DNA of 64,000 bases from Terriglobia bacterium (GTDB lineage: Bacteria > Acidobacteriota > Terriglobia > Bryobacterales > Bryobacteraceae). How positions within the stretch are numbered: the stretch's first letter is position 1; the number at the start of each line of letters is the position of its first letter. Positions 25,877 to 35,062 of this stretch are shown here, piece by piece. A model generated the notes under the pieces. It searched no databases. It was given only the letters and a program-made list of their open reading frames with translations, and was not told the DNA's origin. Location: the NCBI GenBank assembly GCA_020073265.1, contig JAIQFN010000006.1:62001-126000 (forward strand). The letters are read 5' to 3'. The position numbers and the translations under genes are program-made.

Positions 25877-28849
25877 TCAGAAGCCGTAGCGGAGAGCGAA
25901 CTGCATCTGGCGGTTGGAGGAGAATCCACCGATCGTGGCGATGGTGGAGAGACTCCGCCCGAAAGTTGCCGGCGATGCCAGGCTGGCCCCCGGCTGGCTG
26001 AATTCCGGCGTATTGAAAAGGTTGAACGCTTCGGCGCGGAACTGCAGCGATTGCCCCTCTCGAACCTTGAAGTTCTTGAACAGCGAGAAGTCGGTGTTGT
26101 AGGCCGACGGGCCACGCAGAATGTTGCGGCCCGAGTTGCCCACCGTGCCGGCCTTGGGGGCGGCGAAGGCGGCGATGTTGAATTGATGCGTCGGCAGGTC
26201 GTAATTGCCGGGCGTTGACGACACGCTAGAGACGATATCCGCCCGCTCGTTGAAAATGCCGTTGCCGTTGGAGTCGCAGCCGCACGTGACGGTCACCGGG
26301 AGGCCCGAACGCAACACCGTGATTCCGTTGATCTGCCATCCGCTGCCAACCACTTTGGGAATTCGCGGAATCCCCGGAATTTCGTAGGTGTAGTCGAATT
26401 GGAAATTGTGGCGAGCATCGTAGTCGCTGTTTCCCTTTTCGCTGCCGTAGTCGTAGAAGTTCTGCGCTTGGGCGCCGAAGGTCAAACCGCCCTGGTCGAT
26501 GCTGTGCGACCAGGTGTAGTTCACGTTGAAGGTCAGCCCGTGGCTGTAGCGCCGCTTGAAGCTGGTCTGCAGAGCGTTGTAGGTGGCGCCGCAGCAACCC
26601 CAGAATTGCGAAATGGGTCCGAATGCCGTGAAGATGCGATGGCCCAGAGCGGGAACCACTGGGTTCAGCTCGCGGTACGGGACCAGATGCGTGGAGTGAT
26701 TGCCGATGTAGCCGACTTCCAACACCATGTTGTCGCCGAAGCCCTGCTGGACATTGAAGCTCCAGTTTTGCGTGGCGGCGGTGTGCCAATTCTTGTCCAT
26801 CGACCAGAAACTGGTGGCGCCCTGGAATTTCGTCAGGTCGGGAAATGGAAAGCCAACCAGGGTGGGGTCCGTGGCCGAGGAGACCGCGGCGTTGAAGTTC
26901 AAACCGGGAACGTTCGCCGGCAGCGATTGTGCCTGGGCTGCGATCAGCGCCGAGTGGAAGATTCCGTAACCGGTTCGGAAGACGGTTTTCTTGGAGCGGA
27001 AGGGCGTATAGGCGAGGCCGACGCGAGGACCGAAGTTCAGCGCCGGCGCGTCGAAAATGTTGGTTCCGACGGGATCCAGCGCGCCCTTCAGAGGATCGAA
27101 GTTGGCGATGCGGCCGTGCGATTCACTCGGCGTCGAATCGTACTGATATCGCACACCCACGTTGGCGGTGAGATTTCTGCTGACCTGAATGTCATCCTGA
27201 ACGAAGAAGTGGTAGTATGTATTCCGCATTCCGACGGTGGGATTGCCGATGGTTGTCACCGTGGACGGCTTGTTGGCGGCGAACAGATCCAGGCTCGCGT
27301 AGGTGACTCCGCCCTGCAGGTTCGAGGCCTTGTTGTCCCGGTTGCGAACCACCTGTCCGCCGATCTTAAGCTGGTGGCGGCCCTTCACCCAGGACAATGT
27401 GTCCAGGTAAGTGAACGACGTGTTGCCGACGCGCAGGTCGAAGAGCGTGGGGCCGACGCCGGCCGAACCTCCGCCGATCGTGGTCAGCGGGTAAGAGCGG
27501 ACCGCGTCCACATCGGAGCCCGGATCGGCTGCGTTCCAGCGGTTCACCGCGAAGCTGGCCTCGTTGAGGAGTGTGGGCGTGATGGTCTTGGTGTAGGAGA
27601 GCTTGGTGAGCTGCAGGATCGCCGGCACGCTGCGAAAGCCGCCGGTCTGCACGCCGAAGTTCTGCAGGGTAGTGGATTGATTCCGGTTGTGACGAATGCT
27701 CAAGCGGTCCTTGTCCGTCGCGGCGTAATCCAACTTGAACGAACCGGTGTCCTCGGTGAGTTGATTCGAAACGCCGCGAATGAACTGCGCCAGGCGCGGC
27801 TCGGTCGGCGACGCCGGACCATTTGCGTGGGGCAACTGGTTTACCACGCCCTGCATCACCGGCGAAAGCGTGGCTCGAAAGGCGTCGGTGGGAACGAACA
27901 CGTTCTGAATGAGGCCCAGCCGCTGCCGGACGGCTTCGTAGTTCACAAAGTAGAAGAACTTGTCCTTGATGATCGGGCCGCTCAGAGAACCGCCGAATTG
28001 GTTCAAGCGGAACGCCGGTTGAACCGCGGGCCGAACGTTGAAATAGTTCCGTGCGTCCAGCACGTTATTGCGGAAATACTCAAACAGGCTCCCGTGCAGC
28101 TGGTTCGCGCCGGACTTGGTGATGAAGTTGATGACACCCCCGACCGAACCGCCGTATTCGGCTGAATAGGAACTCTCGACCACGCGGACTTCGGCAATCG
28201 AGTCCACGCTGGCACGGGAAATTCTCGCGCCGGACTGATAGCCGCCGTCGCCCAAGTCCGAATCCACCTGGCCGGAGTCTCCGCCGTCCACCAGGTACTT
28301 GAGCCCGCTCTCAAACAGGCGGCCCTGGCTGGCGCCGTTCATGCTGCGCTGTGGGCCTAGAAACACGACGCCCGGAACTACAACCAGGAGCTGAGTGAGA
28401 CTGCGGCCGTTCAGCGGCAGCTCGCTCACCTGTTGCGTGTTCACCACGCCGCCTAGCGTGGTGGAGGCCGTGTCCACGACCGACGCTTCACCTACTACGG
28501 TGACCTTCTCGCTTACCACGCCGGGCTCGAGCGTCACGTCGACACGGGCACGGTCTGACACTCGAAGCGTGATGTTTTCGGTGATGTGGGTCTTGAATCC
28601 GGGAGCCGAGACGGTAATCCGGTAGGCGCCAATTTGAAGTACCGGAGCAACGAAATTGCCGTTGGAATCGGTGATTAGACTGACGGTGGCGGCTGTCCCC
28701 TGGTTCTGGACCTCAACGGTAGCCTTCGGGATCACAGCGCCGCTAGGGTCGATAATGGTCCCGACGATACTGGCAGTCTCAAGTTGCGCGAACGCGATGG
28801 TCGAAGCGAGCATTCCCGCGAGCAGATATAGAACGATTCTTGACGGCAT
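25877..28849 (-). CDS. Oar-like TonB-dependent receptor (oar2)
   Basis: A 990-residue outer-membrane receptor. Signal peptide MPSRIVLYLLAGMLASTIAFAQ, then the carboxypeptidase-regulatory-like domain (LETASIVGTIIDPSGAVIPKATV, about 22-105), the plug (VNTQQVSELPLNGRSLTQLLVVVPGVVFLG) and a barrel ending FALRYGF, the aromatic terminus recognised by BAM. I chose the ATG at 28849, 8 bases after AGGGG; an ATG at 28855 is possible but lies only 2 bases from that site. Oar-like receptors are abundant in Acidobacteria, where they are thought to import saccharides or peptides. The upstream region has two copies of a 17-bp motif and a LacI-type core. Confidence 0.9.
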   Translation of the reverse strand: MPSRIVLYLLAGMLASTIAFAQLETASIVGTIIDPSGAVIPKATVEVQNQGTAATVSLITDSNGNFVAPVLQIGAYRITVSAPGFKTHITENITLRVSDRARVDVTLEPGVVSEKVTVVGEASVVDTASTTLGGVVNTQQVSELPLNGRSLTQLLVVVPGVVFLGPQRSMNGASQGRLFESGLKYLVDGGDSGQVDSDLGDGGYQSGARISRASVDSIAEVRVVESSYSAEYGGSVGGVINFITKSGANQLHGSLFEYFRNNVLDARNYFNVRPAVQPAFRLNQFGGSLSGPIIKDKFFYFVNYEAVRQRLGLIQNVFVPTDAFRATLSPVMQGVVNQLPHANGPASPTEPRLAQFIRGVSNQLTEDTGSFKLDYAATDKDRLSIRHNRNQSTTLQNFGVQTGGFRSVPAILQLTKLSYTKTITPTLLNEASFAVNRWNAADPGSDVDAVRSYPLTTIGGGSAGVGPTLFDLRVGNTSFTYLDTLSWVKGRHQLKIGGQVVRNRDNKASNLQGGVTYASLDLFAANKPSTVTTIGNPTVGMRNTYYHFFVQDDIQVSRNLTANVGVRYQYDSTPSESHGRIANFDPLKGALDPVGTNIFDAPALNFGPRVGLAYTPFRSKKTVFRTGYGIFHSALIAAQAQSLPANVPGLNFNAAVSSATDPTLVGFPFPDLTKFQGATSFWSMDKNWHTAATQNWSFNVQQGFGDNMVLEVGYIGNHSTHLVPYRELNPVVPALGHRIFTAFGPISQFWGCCGATYNALQTSFKRRYSHGLTFNVNYTWSHSIDQGGLTFGAQAQNFYDYGSEKGNSDYDARHNFQFDYTYEIPGIPRIPKVVGSGWQINGITVLRSGLPVTVTCGCDSNGNGIFNERADIVSSVSSTPGNYDLPTHQFNIAAFAAPKAGTVGNSGRNILRGPSAYNTDFSLFKNFKVREGQSLQFRAEAFNLFNTPEFSQPGASLASPATFGRSLSTIATIGGFSSNRQMQFALRYGF

Positions 28850-28939
28850 GGTCATAACCCCTGTGGTGTGCGAAGCTACTTCGATCAAGCTAAGCGGATC
28901 GAGGCGGTAAAGCAACGGGATTCATGGCACTGTCATACC

Positions 28940-28956
28940 GTTTCATTCAGAGAAAC
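28940..28956. promoter_or_regulatory. 17-bp operator-like motif, copy 1
   Basis: GTTTCATTCAGAGAAAC. It is an imperfect palindrome (GTTTC-N7-GAAAC) 91 bases upstream of the oar2 start. The exact reverse complement recurs at 29064-29080. Related copies precede oar3, all three monooxygenase-like genes and the PAL-like gene. Confidence 0.5.
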
Positions 28957-28995
28957 CCAGGCGCCTTAGAAACCTGGATGAAATGCTCCCAAAAT

Positions 28996-29007
28996 AAAAA
29001 CGTTTCG
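28996..29007. promoter_or_regulatory. AAAAACGTTTCG, candidate LacI-type operator upstream of oar2
   Basis: This 12-base stretch is shared exactly with the region just upstream of the oar1 promoter (within 22553-22566) and contains the palindrome AAACGTTT. It lies midway between the two 17-bp motif copies in the oar2 upstream region. Confidence 0.4.
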
Positions 29008-29063
29008 ACCTTAGTGGATTAAGGTCTCGGCGACGCGTCGCGATGGTGCGACAGAATGTTTCC

Positions 29064-29080
29064 GTTTCTCTGAATGAAAC
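29064..29080. promoter_or_regulatory. 17-bp operator-like motif, copy 2 (inverted)
   Basis: GTTTCTCTGAATGAAAC, the perfect reverse complement of the copy at 28940-28956, 124 bases apart start to start. It lies between the end of the ABC ATPase gene and oar2, and can only regulate oar2 on this side. Confidence 0.5.
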
Positions 29081-29096
29081 CAAGCTGATATGTCAC

Positions 29097-30596
29097 TCAG
29101 TGTCCCGGATCGGCCAGGCTTTCAGTTCTGGTGGCCAAAGCCATGATGCGCTCCTGCGTGGCTTCGGCGCGATCCAGGATTCCGGTCTGCTCGCCCTCAT
29201 GCAGCACCAGGATTCGGTCACAGCACTGCAGCAGCTCGGGCAGCTCGGAGCTGATCAGAATCACGCCTTTGCCGGCGCCTGACAGATCGCGGATGACCTG
29301 ATAGATGTCGTACTTCGCGCCGATGTCGATGCCGCGCGTCGGATCATCCAGGATCATGACTTCGGGATTCACCAGAAGCCAGCGCGCCAGCAGCACTTTC
29401 TGCTGATTCCCGCCGCTCAGCGTGCTGATGAGCGCGTCCGCGCCGGCAGTCTTCACGCGCAGCCTGCGGTGGATCTCATCGGCCTGGCCATGCGCCGCGC
29501 CCGTGCGCAGGAAACCGAACGACTGCAAGCGGTCAAGTATCGAAATGGTGGCGTTGTCCTGGACGCTCATCTGCATCATCAGGCCCATGGTCTTGCGATC
29601 CTCGGGCAGCAGGCCGATGCCGCTGTCGATGGCGTGTCCGGGCGAGCGCGGCTGATAGGACAGGCCGCGCAGCTCGATGCGTCCGCGCACGGTGGGGTCC
29701 AATCCGAACAACGCCGCGCCCAGCGAGCTGCGGCCCGATCCAACCAGCCCGGCGATTCCCAGAACCTCGCCGGCATGCAGCTGGAAATTCACGTTGACAA
29801 GCTTGCGGCTGGACAGTCCCGCTACGCGCAGCAGAACCTGTTGATTGGTTGAGGCCGCGCGGCCGGAACCGGCGTCCAGATCGCGCCCCACCATCATGGC
29901 GATGATGCGGTTCATGTCCGTCTCCGAGGTAAGAACTGTTCCGATATGCGCGCCATCGCGCAGCACCGTGATGCGATCCGAGAGCCGGAAGATTTCATCC
30001 ATCTTGTGCGACACGTAGAGAATCGCAACGCCCTTTTGCTTGAGCTGCGCGATCAGGCGGAACAGCGTTTCGGCGTTGTCGTCCGATAGCGCGCTGGTGG
30101 GCTCATCCATGATGAGCAGGCGCGCGTTCATCCCCAGCGCCCGCGCGATCAGGACCAACTGCATCTGGGCGATGGACAGCTCGCTCACCAGTCTTCCGGG
30201 CGGCACCCGCAGTCCGACCTCGCCGAGCAGCGGCTCGCAGAACGACTGCATGCCGCGCGGGTTCAGGAACGCGCCCCGCTCCGCGCCCAGGCTCCCGATA
30301 GTCAGGTTGTCGGCCACGCTCAGGTGCGGAAAAACGTCCAGTTCCTGGAAGATGATCCCGACGCCGAGCCGCTGCGCTTCCACCGGATCGCGCAGAACGA
30401 CGGGCTTTCCGTCCCAGGCGAGTTCGCCCGAATCCGGTTGGACGACACCCGCGATGATTTTTGAAAGCGTGCTCTTGCCCGCGCCGTTTTCGCCCACCAG
30501 CGCGTGGACCGTGCCGGCTTCGATCTCCAGGTCGACGTCCCGCAGGGCCTGCGTTCCGTCGAAGTGCTTGCTGATCTTGCGGGCGGTGAGAAGCAC
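29097..30596 (-). CDS. sugar ABC transporter ATPase (RbsA/MglA type)
   Basis: A duplicated-cassette ATPase of about 499 residues that energises uptake of monosaccharides. First cassette: Walker A GENGAGKST near residue 37, signature LSIAQMQ, Walker B LLIMDEPTSAL. Second cassette: degenerate Walker A GLVGSGRSSLG, signature LSGGNQQKV, Walker B VMILDDPTRGID. The degenerate second site is normal in this class. The GTG at 30596 gives the family N-terminus MLLTARKISKHF; TTG codons at 30602 and 30605, just after the stop of the upstream binding-protein gene, are alternatives. It is the last gene of the oar3-dehydrogenase-GH172-ABC run. Confidence 0.92.
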   Translation of the reverse strand: MLLTARKISKHFDGTQALRDVDLEIEAGTVHALVGENGAGKSTLSKIIAGVVQPDSGELAWDGKPVVLRDPVEAQRLGVGIIFQELDVFPHLSVADNLTIGSLGAERGAFLNPRGMQSFCEPLLGEVGLRVPPGRLVSELSIAQMQLVLIARALGMNARLLIMDEPTSALSDDNAETLFRLIAQLKQKGVAILYVSHKMDEIFRLSDRITVLRDGAHIGTVLTSETDMNRIIAMMVGRDLDAGSGRAASTNQQVLLRVAGLSSRKLVNVNFQLHAGEVLGIAGLVGSGRSSLGAALFGLDPTVRGRIELRGLSYQPRSPGHAIDSGIGLLPEDRKTMGLMMQMSVQDNATISILDRLQSFGFLRTGAAHGQADEIHRRLRVKTAGADALISTLSGGNQQKVLLARWLLVNPEVMILDDPTRGIDIGAKYDIYQVIRDLSGAGKGVILISSELPELLQCCDRILVLHEGEQTGILDRAEATQERIMALATRTESLADPGH

Positions 30597-30605
30597 GGTC
30601 AACAA

Positions 30606-31583
30606 CTAGAATGTCAGCTTCTGATACATTTCGGCGGCGTTGGCCTTGGTGATGATCTCCGAAGAGAGCACGTACTTCTTGTCGGGCTTGAAGCCCGGTT
30701 CGCGCAGCATGCGGTTGCCGATTTCCATGGCCTTGTCGACGGCCAGCGGGTAGTAGAAGGTGGCGGCCAGCACTCCGTCCATCACTTTCTTGATCCCGCC
30801 GGCGGGGCCGCCCAAGCCATCCACGCCCACGAAGATGATCTGCTTCTCGCGGCCGAGTTCCTGCGCCGCCAGATACGCGCCCACGGCCATCGGATCGTTG
30901 TGCCCGTAGACGACGTCGATTTCCGGCTGCGCGCGCAGGATCTCCAGCATGCGCTCGCGGCCCTTGCTCTGCAGCCAGTCGGCGACGGCTTCGTGAACCA
31001 CCTTGATGTCGGGATACTGCTCGAACACTTCATGCGCGCCGCCATGCCGGTTGATCTGCGCTTCGACGCCCAGCAGGCCCTTCAGCTCGACGATCTTGCC
31101 GCGCGGCTTTCCGTAGCGCGCCTTGAGCTGGTCCACGATAAATTGGCCCGCCATCTTGCCGATGGCGTAGTTGTCGCAAGCGACATAGGCGCTGTAGTTG
31201 GGCTCCACAATGTCGCGCTCCAGGCAGATGGTGGGAATGCCGGCCGCCATGGCTTTGCCCATGACGGCAGTGAGCGGAGCGCGCTCGTTCGGCGCCACGA
31301 TCAGCAGGTCCGGCTTCTGCAAAATCAGCGTCTCGATCTGTGCGATCTGTTTGCTGGTGTCCTGCTGGCCATCGCTGATGCTCAGCCGGATGTCGCCCGA
31401 ACGCGAACAAATGCGCGTGAGCAGCTCGTTCTGCGCCGCGCGATACGGCTCGGCATTGTTGCATTGGCTGAACGCGACGAAAAATTGTTTCTTCCCTGTG
31501 TCCTTGTTCGCGCCGCCGCCGCAGGACGCCAGCATCGCCGCCAGCGACGCAACCGCGGACCGCCGGGTAACTTGATGATTCAT
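30606..31583 (-). CDS. sugar ABC transporter substrate-binding lipoprotein (RbsB type)
   Basis: A 325-residue periplasmic-binding protein of the ribose/xylose cluster. The N-terminal TRRSAVASLAAMLASCGGG has a lipobox (LASC) and twin arginines, so it is probably an inner-membrane-anchored lipoprotein. The fold is recognisable from FFVAFSQCNNAEPYRAAQNELL, QIAQIETLILQKPDLLIVAPNE, AGIPTICLERDI and VVYGHNDPMAVGAYLAAQELG. ATG at 31583 overlaps the permease stop by four bases. Substrate is unknown; the GH172 neighbour suggests a furanose sugar or oligosaccharide. Confidence 0.9.
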   Translation of the reverse strand: MNHQVTRRSAVASLAAMLASCGGGANKDTGKKQFFVAFSQCNNAEPYRAAQNELLTRICSRSGDIRLSISDGQQDTSKQIAQIETLILQKPDLLIVAPNERAPLTAVMGKAMAAGIPTICLERDIVEPNYSAYVACDNYAIGKMAGQFIVDQLKARYGKPRGKIVELKGLLGVEAQINRHGGAHEVFEQYPDIKVVHEAVADWLQSKGRERMLEILRAQPEIDVVYGHNDPMAVGAYLAAQELGREKQIIFVGVDGLGGPAGGIKKVMDGVLAATFYYPLAVDKAMEIGNRMLREPGFKPDKKYVLSSEIITKANAAEMYQKLTF

Positions 31584-32578
31584 GTCTTTCTCCGTGCCAG
31601 CGGCGAGATGCGGATCTGCTGGATCCAAACCGCCGCTATAATGATGACCGCTTTCAACATCAATTCAGTATTGCTGTCCACGTTGTTCAGGCGCAGCATG
31701 TTGGTGAGGACCCCGAGGATCAGCGTGCCCACCACGGTTCCGCCGATCGATCCGCTGCCACCCATCAGGCTGGTTCCGCCGATCACGGCCGCGGCGATCG
31801 CGTCCAGCTCGTAGGAAATTCCAGCGTTCGGATTGCCCTGATGATTCTGCGCCGCATGCAGGACGCCGGCGACGCCGGAAAGCAACCCGCACAGCGTGTA
31901 GACCCAGATGCGAGTGCGGCGGATCGGTAGACCGGCATACAGGGCCGCGCGTTCGTTGTCGCCGATCGCCTTGACGCGCCGGCCGAACACGGTTCGCGCC
32001 AGAATCACGGCGCACACCACCGCCAGCGTTGCGAAGATCACGACTACCAGGGTTTTGTCCGAGCCGGTCTTGGCGAACGTGGAAGCGACATCCTGACCGA
32101 ATCCCAGATCGATATTGGTGTTGTCGGTGAGGCGGCGCGCCAGCCCGCGGATCCCGATCATGGTGGCCAGTGTCACGATGAAAGGTTGGATGCGCAAGCT
32201 TACGATCGCGGCTCCGTTGATGGCGCCCACCGCGGCGCAGGCTGCCAGCGCGGCCAACACCGCCAAGCCGATGTGCCCCGCCTGGCCGAGATCCGTTTTC
32301 CAGCGCGTTAGCACCATGGCCGTCACCGTCGCCGCCAGCGCCAGCGTGCTGCCCACGCTCAAATCGATTCCTGCGTTGAGGATCACCAGCGTCATCCCCA
32401 GCGCCATCACGCCGATCTCGGCGGCCTGCCGCAGAATGTCGGTGAGGTTTCCGGCTTCCAGGAAGATCCGATCGCCGGCGCCGCTCTTGGGGCTGAACAG
32501 AACTGCGAGCAGAAAGATCACGGCCAAGCCGAGCACGCTTTGGAGCCGCGCAAAGATGCGCCGTCCGTCGATGGCCAT
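31580..32578 (-). CDS. sugar ABC transporter permease (RbsC type)
   Basis: A 332-residue inner-membrane permease with about 8-10 hydrophobic segments. The stretch GMTLVILNAGIDLSVGSTLALAATV is the typical RbsC core, and AIGDNERAALYAGLPIRRTRIWVY is the conserved coupling region that contacts the ATPase. The ATG at 32578 (MAIDGRRIF) gives the normal length; an open frame upstream to 32827 is a shadow inside the GH172 gene. It starts 23 bases after the GH172 stop and overlaps the binding-protein gene by four bases. Confidence 0.9.
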   Translation of the reverse strand: MAIDGRRIFARLQSVLGLAVIFLLAVLFSPKSGAGDRIFLEAGNLTDILRQAAEIGVMALGMTLVILNAGIDLSVGSTLALAATVTAMVLTRWKTDLGQAGHIGLAVLAALAACAAVGAINGAAIVSLRIQPFIVTLATMIGIRGLARRLTDNTNIDLGFGQDVASTFAKTGSDKTLVVVIFATLAVVCAVILARTVFGRRVKAIGDNERAALYAGLPIRRTRIWVYTLCGLLSGVAGVLHAAQNHQGNPNAGISYELDAIAAAVIGGTSLMGGSGSIGGTVVGTLILGVLTNMLRLNNVDSNTELMLKAVIIIAAVWIQQIRISPLARRKT

Positions 32579-32601
32579 CGAATCGATTCTAACCGACGGC
32601 G

Positions 32602-33837
32602 TCAATAGGTCTTCCAGAACCGGCGGCTGCTCTCGGCGTCGGGGATCGGCAGGCGATCCTCCACTTTGGCTAACTGGGGAAACGCCTGGTGCGGCTCGCT
32701 CTGATACCAGTAGGCCACCGATGAGTAGTCGTTCGATTGTGCGTTGCCATGTCCGTGTTCGATGGTCACCTTGATCGATCGCGAGAACATCACCGGGTCC
32801 TGGATGTGGAAGCGGTACATGGTCCACTTGCCGGAGAACATGATCAAGCCGTCGTTCGGCCCCGCCAGCGAAATACCGTGATACGGCATCGGGTTGAAGC
32901 CGCCCGGATAGCCCCAGGCGGCGCAGAAGTAATCTTCGGTGCCGGTTCCGATGACGGATGGAGTGGCCTCGCCGTCGATGAACATCATGTCGTCACCCTC
33001 GCCGAACCAGCCGAAGTTGGGGATGGGATTGATGTGATCGATGGACAGATTGCAGCCCACGTAGTGCCCGCGGCCGTTGGCTTCCAGAATGACGTAGTTG
33101 TTCTTGCCGTCCTGATTCACGATGCCGTTCACGGCGAGAAAACCGTTGCTGCGATTGGAGAGGTCCAGGGCGCCCGCGGTGGGATTCACGCGGCGCCACT
33201 GCGCGTGAAAACGCAGCGCGTCGTCCGGCACCGAATCGTGCTGCTCATAGTCGATGTTGAAGTACAGCGCGCGAATCGCCTTGGCGCCCTGGTTCTCCAC
33301 CGTGATGCGAGCCCCGCGCGCATAGGGCATGGGGAAGTAGCAGTTCATCGCGGCGCGGTTCTCTTTCATGGGCTGTCCGCCGGTGACCATGTTGAGCGGC
33401 ACCGACGAAAAGTTGGAAACCCGCCCGTGCCCGACGCCGAAGAAGTCCCCCACCGGCGACTCGATGCTGGGCGACGATTCGCCGTCCCAATACGCCCGCA
33501 GCACCGAGCGGCGCAGATAGTCGGGTTCGTCGGTCGCGATGGTGATCCAGATGTGGCGGATGTAGCCGGCTCCGCGCAGATCCGCGATGGTGGCGGTGGC
33601 GCCGGGCGGTACTCCGACGTAGTCGTTGTTTCTGCCGGTGACGTCGTGGCTGGACGAGCGAGAATACCGGCCGCCGCGCGCCAAGTGAAGCTGGCCCAGG
33701 CCGCCCGGAAGCGCGAGTCCCGCGGACGGCCGCGCCGGTGCACCGCTCTGTCCTCGAGCTCCGGCCGCCGCGGCTGCCGCCAAACCGCTCCACTTCATGA
33801 ATCGGCCGACAAAATCCCGGCGTAGAGCTTTCGGCAT
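32602..33837 (-). CDS. DUF2961/GH172 glycoside hydrolase
   Basis: A 411-residue exported protein with a twin-arginine-type N-terminus (RRDFVGRFMKWSGLAAAAAAG). The DUF2961 core is clear: AGYIRHIWITI, YWDGESSPSIESPVGDFFGVG, FPMPYARGARITVENQG, FGWFGEGDDMMFIDGE and GTGTEDYF. DUF2961 proteins now form GH172, whose characterised members act on alpha-D-fructofuranosides and D-arabinofuranosides. E280 (in GEG) and E301 (in TED) are 21 residues apart, the same spacing as the catalytic pair E270/E291 I recall for the founding enzyme. It sits directly upstream of the sugar ABC transporter, supporting glycoside breakdown followed by uptake. Confidence 0.85.
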   Translation of the reverse strand: MPKALRRDFVGRFMKWSGLAAAAAAGARGQSGAPARPSAGLALPGGLGQLHLARGGRYSRSSSHDVTGRNNDYVGVPPGATATIADLRGAGYIRHIWITIATDEPDYLRRSVLRAYWDGESSPSIESPVGDFFGVGHGRVSNFSSVPLNMVTGGQPMKENRAAMNCYFPMPYARGARITVENQGAKAIRALYFNIDYEQHDSVPDDALRFHAQWRRVNPTAGALDLSNRSNGFLAVNGIVNQDGKNNYVILEANGRGHYVGCNLSIDHINPIPNFGWFGEGDDMMFIDGEATPSVIGTGTEDYFCAAWGYPGGFNPMPYHGISLAGPNDGLIMFSGKWTMYRFHIQDPVMFSRSIKVTIEHGHGNAQSNDYSSVAYWYQSEPHQAFPQLAKVEDRLPIPDAESSRRFWKTY

Positions 33838-33864
33838 GACAGTTTTCTCGCCCCCCTAGTTTAA

Positions 33865-35052
33865 CTAAGCGGCGATCATTCGATGCGGATCGATGACGAA
33901 CTTCTTGGCGGCTCCGTGGTCGAAATCTTTGTAACCCTGCGGCGCCTCGTCGAGCGAGATCGTCGTCACGTTTACGGCCTTGGCGATCTGAATCTTGTCG
34001 TGAAGAATGGCCTGCATGAGCTGGCGATGATATTTCATGACCGGACATTGGCCGGTCGTGAACGCGTGCGACTTGGCCCAGCCCAGCCCGATGCGGATGC
34101 CGAGGTTGCCGATCTTGGCGTTGGCGTCCACGCCGCCCGGATCGCCGGTTACATACAGTCCGGGAATCCCGATGGCTCCGCCGGCGCGCGTGATCTCCAT
34201 CACCGAATTGAGAACCGTGGCCGGGCGTTCCACCTTGGCGTCGGCGCCGTGACCGCGCGCTTCAAAGCCCACGCAATCGATGGCGGCGTCCACTTCAGGA
34301 ACCCCCACGATCTGCGCGATCTGATCCGCGAGCGAGACATCCTTGCTGACGTCCACTGTGGCGCAACCAAAGCTGCGCGCTTGAGCCAGCCGCTCCGGAA
34401 TCATGTCGCCGACGATCACCACCGCCGCTCCGAGCAAATGGCACGACGCGGCGCACGCCAGTCCCACCGGTCCCGCTCCGGCCACGTAAGCAATGGATCC
34501 GGGTCCGACGCCGGCGGTCACCGCGCCGTGGTAGCCGGTGGGAAAAATGTCGGAAAGCAGCGTGAGATCGCGGATCTTGGCCATCGCACGCGCTTTGTCG
34601 GGAAATTTCAGCAGATTGAAGTCGGCGTAGGGAATCATCACGTACTCGGCCTGCCCGCCGACCCAGCCGCCCATGTCCACGTAGCCGTAAGCCGCGCCCG
34701 GGCGCGCCGGGTTCACGTTCAAACAGATCCCGGTCTGCCCGGCTTTGCAATTCCGGCAGCGCCCGCAAGCGATGTTGAAGGGCACCGAAACCAAGTCGCC
34801 GGTCTTGATGAACTCGACGTCCCGCCCAGCTTCGATAACTTCGCCGGTGATCTCGTGCCCCAGAATCAATCCGGCGGGCGCCGTGGTTCGGCCACGGACC
34901 ATGTGCTGATCGCTCCCACAGATATTGGTGGAAACGACTTTTAGAATGACGCCGTGCTCGCATTTGCGCGAACCCAGCGCGAGTTTCGGAAAATCGATGG
35001 ACTGCAATTCGACTTTTCCGGGAGCGATGTACGCAACTCCTCGATTGGTCAT
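33865..35052 (-). CDS. fdhA: zinc dehydrogenase, glutathione-independent formaldehyde dehydrogenase type
   Basis: A 395-residue zinc-dependent medium-chain dehydrogenase. It matches the Pseudomonas FdhA pattern: catalytic zinc residues in NICGSDQHMVRGR and GHEITGEV, the four-Cys structural zinc loop CGRCRNCKAGQTGIC, the long insert GAAYGYVDMGGWVGGQAEYV, the NAD-binding GAGPVGLA near residue 180 and the C-terminal KKFVIDPHRM. Such enzymes carry tightly bound NAD and dismutate aldehydes. It lies 10 bases after oar3 and 27 before the GH172 gene in the same run. In this sugar-uptake setting the substrate may be another alcohol or aldehyde. Confidence 0.88.
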   Translation of the reverse strand: MTNRGVAYIAPGKVELQSIDFPKLALGSRKCEHGVILKVVSTNICGSDQHMVRGRTTAPAGLILGHEITGEVIEAGRDVEFIKTGDLVSVPFNIACGRCRNCKAGQTGICLNVNPARPGAAYGYVDMGGWVGGQAEYVMIPYADFNLLKFPDKARAMAKIRDLTLLSDIFPTGYHGAVTAGVGPGSIAYVAGAGPVGLACAASCHLLGAAVVIVGDMIPERLAQARSFGCATVDVSKDVSLADQIAQIVGVPEVDAAIDCVGFEARGHGADAKVERPATVLNSVMEITRAGGAIGIPGLYVTGDPGGVDANAKIGNLGIRIGLGWAKSHAFTTGQCPVMKYHRQLMQAILHDKIQIAKAVNVTTISLDEAPQGYKDFDHGAAKKFVIDPHRMIAA

Positions 35053-35062
35053 GTGCTCTCCT

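Noticed and set aside
26399-28165. 588-codon plus-strand ORF inside oar2
   Set aside because: Shadow of the oar2 coding strand; parallel shadows occur at the same place in oar3 (36554-37612), as expected from paralogy.
28940-29080. A 141-bp MITE-like transposable element
   Set aside because: The inverted ends match another pair at 43222-43362 with the same length, but the interiors do not align and no target duplication is visible, so operator pairs are the simpler reading.
31584-32827. Long N-terminal extension of the ABC permease to 32827
   Set aside because: The extra residues are hydrophilic and lie inside the GH172 gene; the ATG at 32578 gives the normal RbsC N-terminus.
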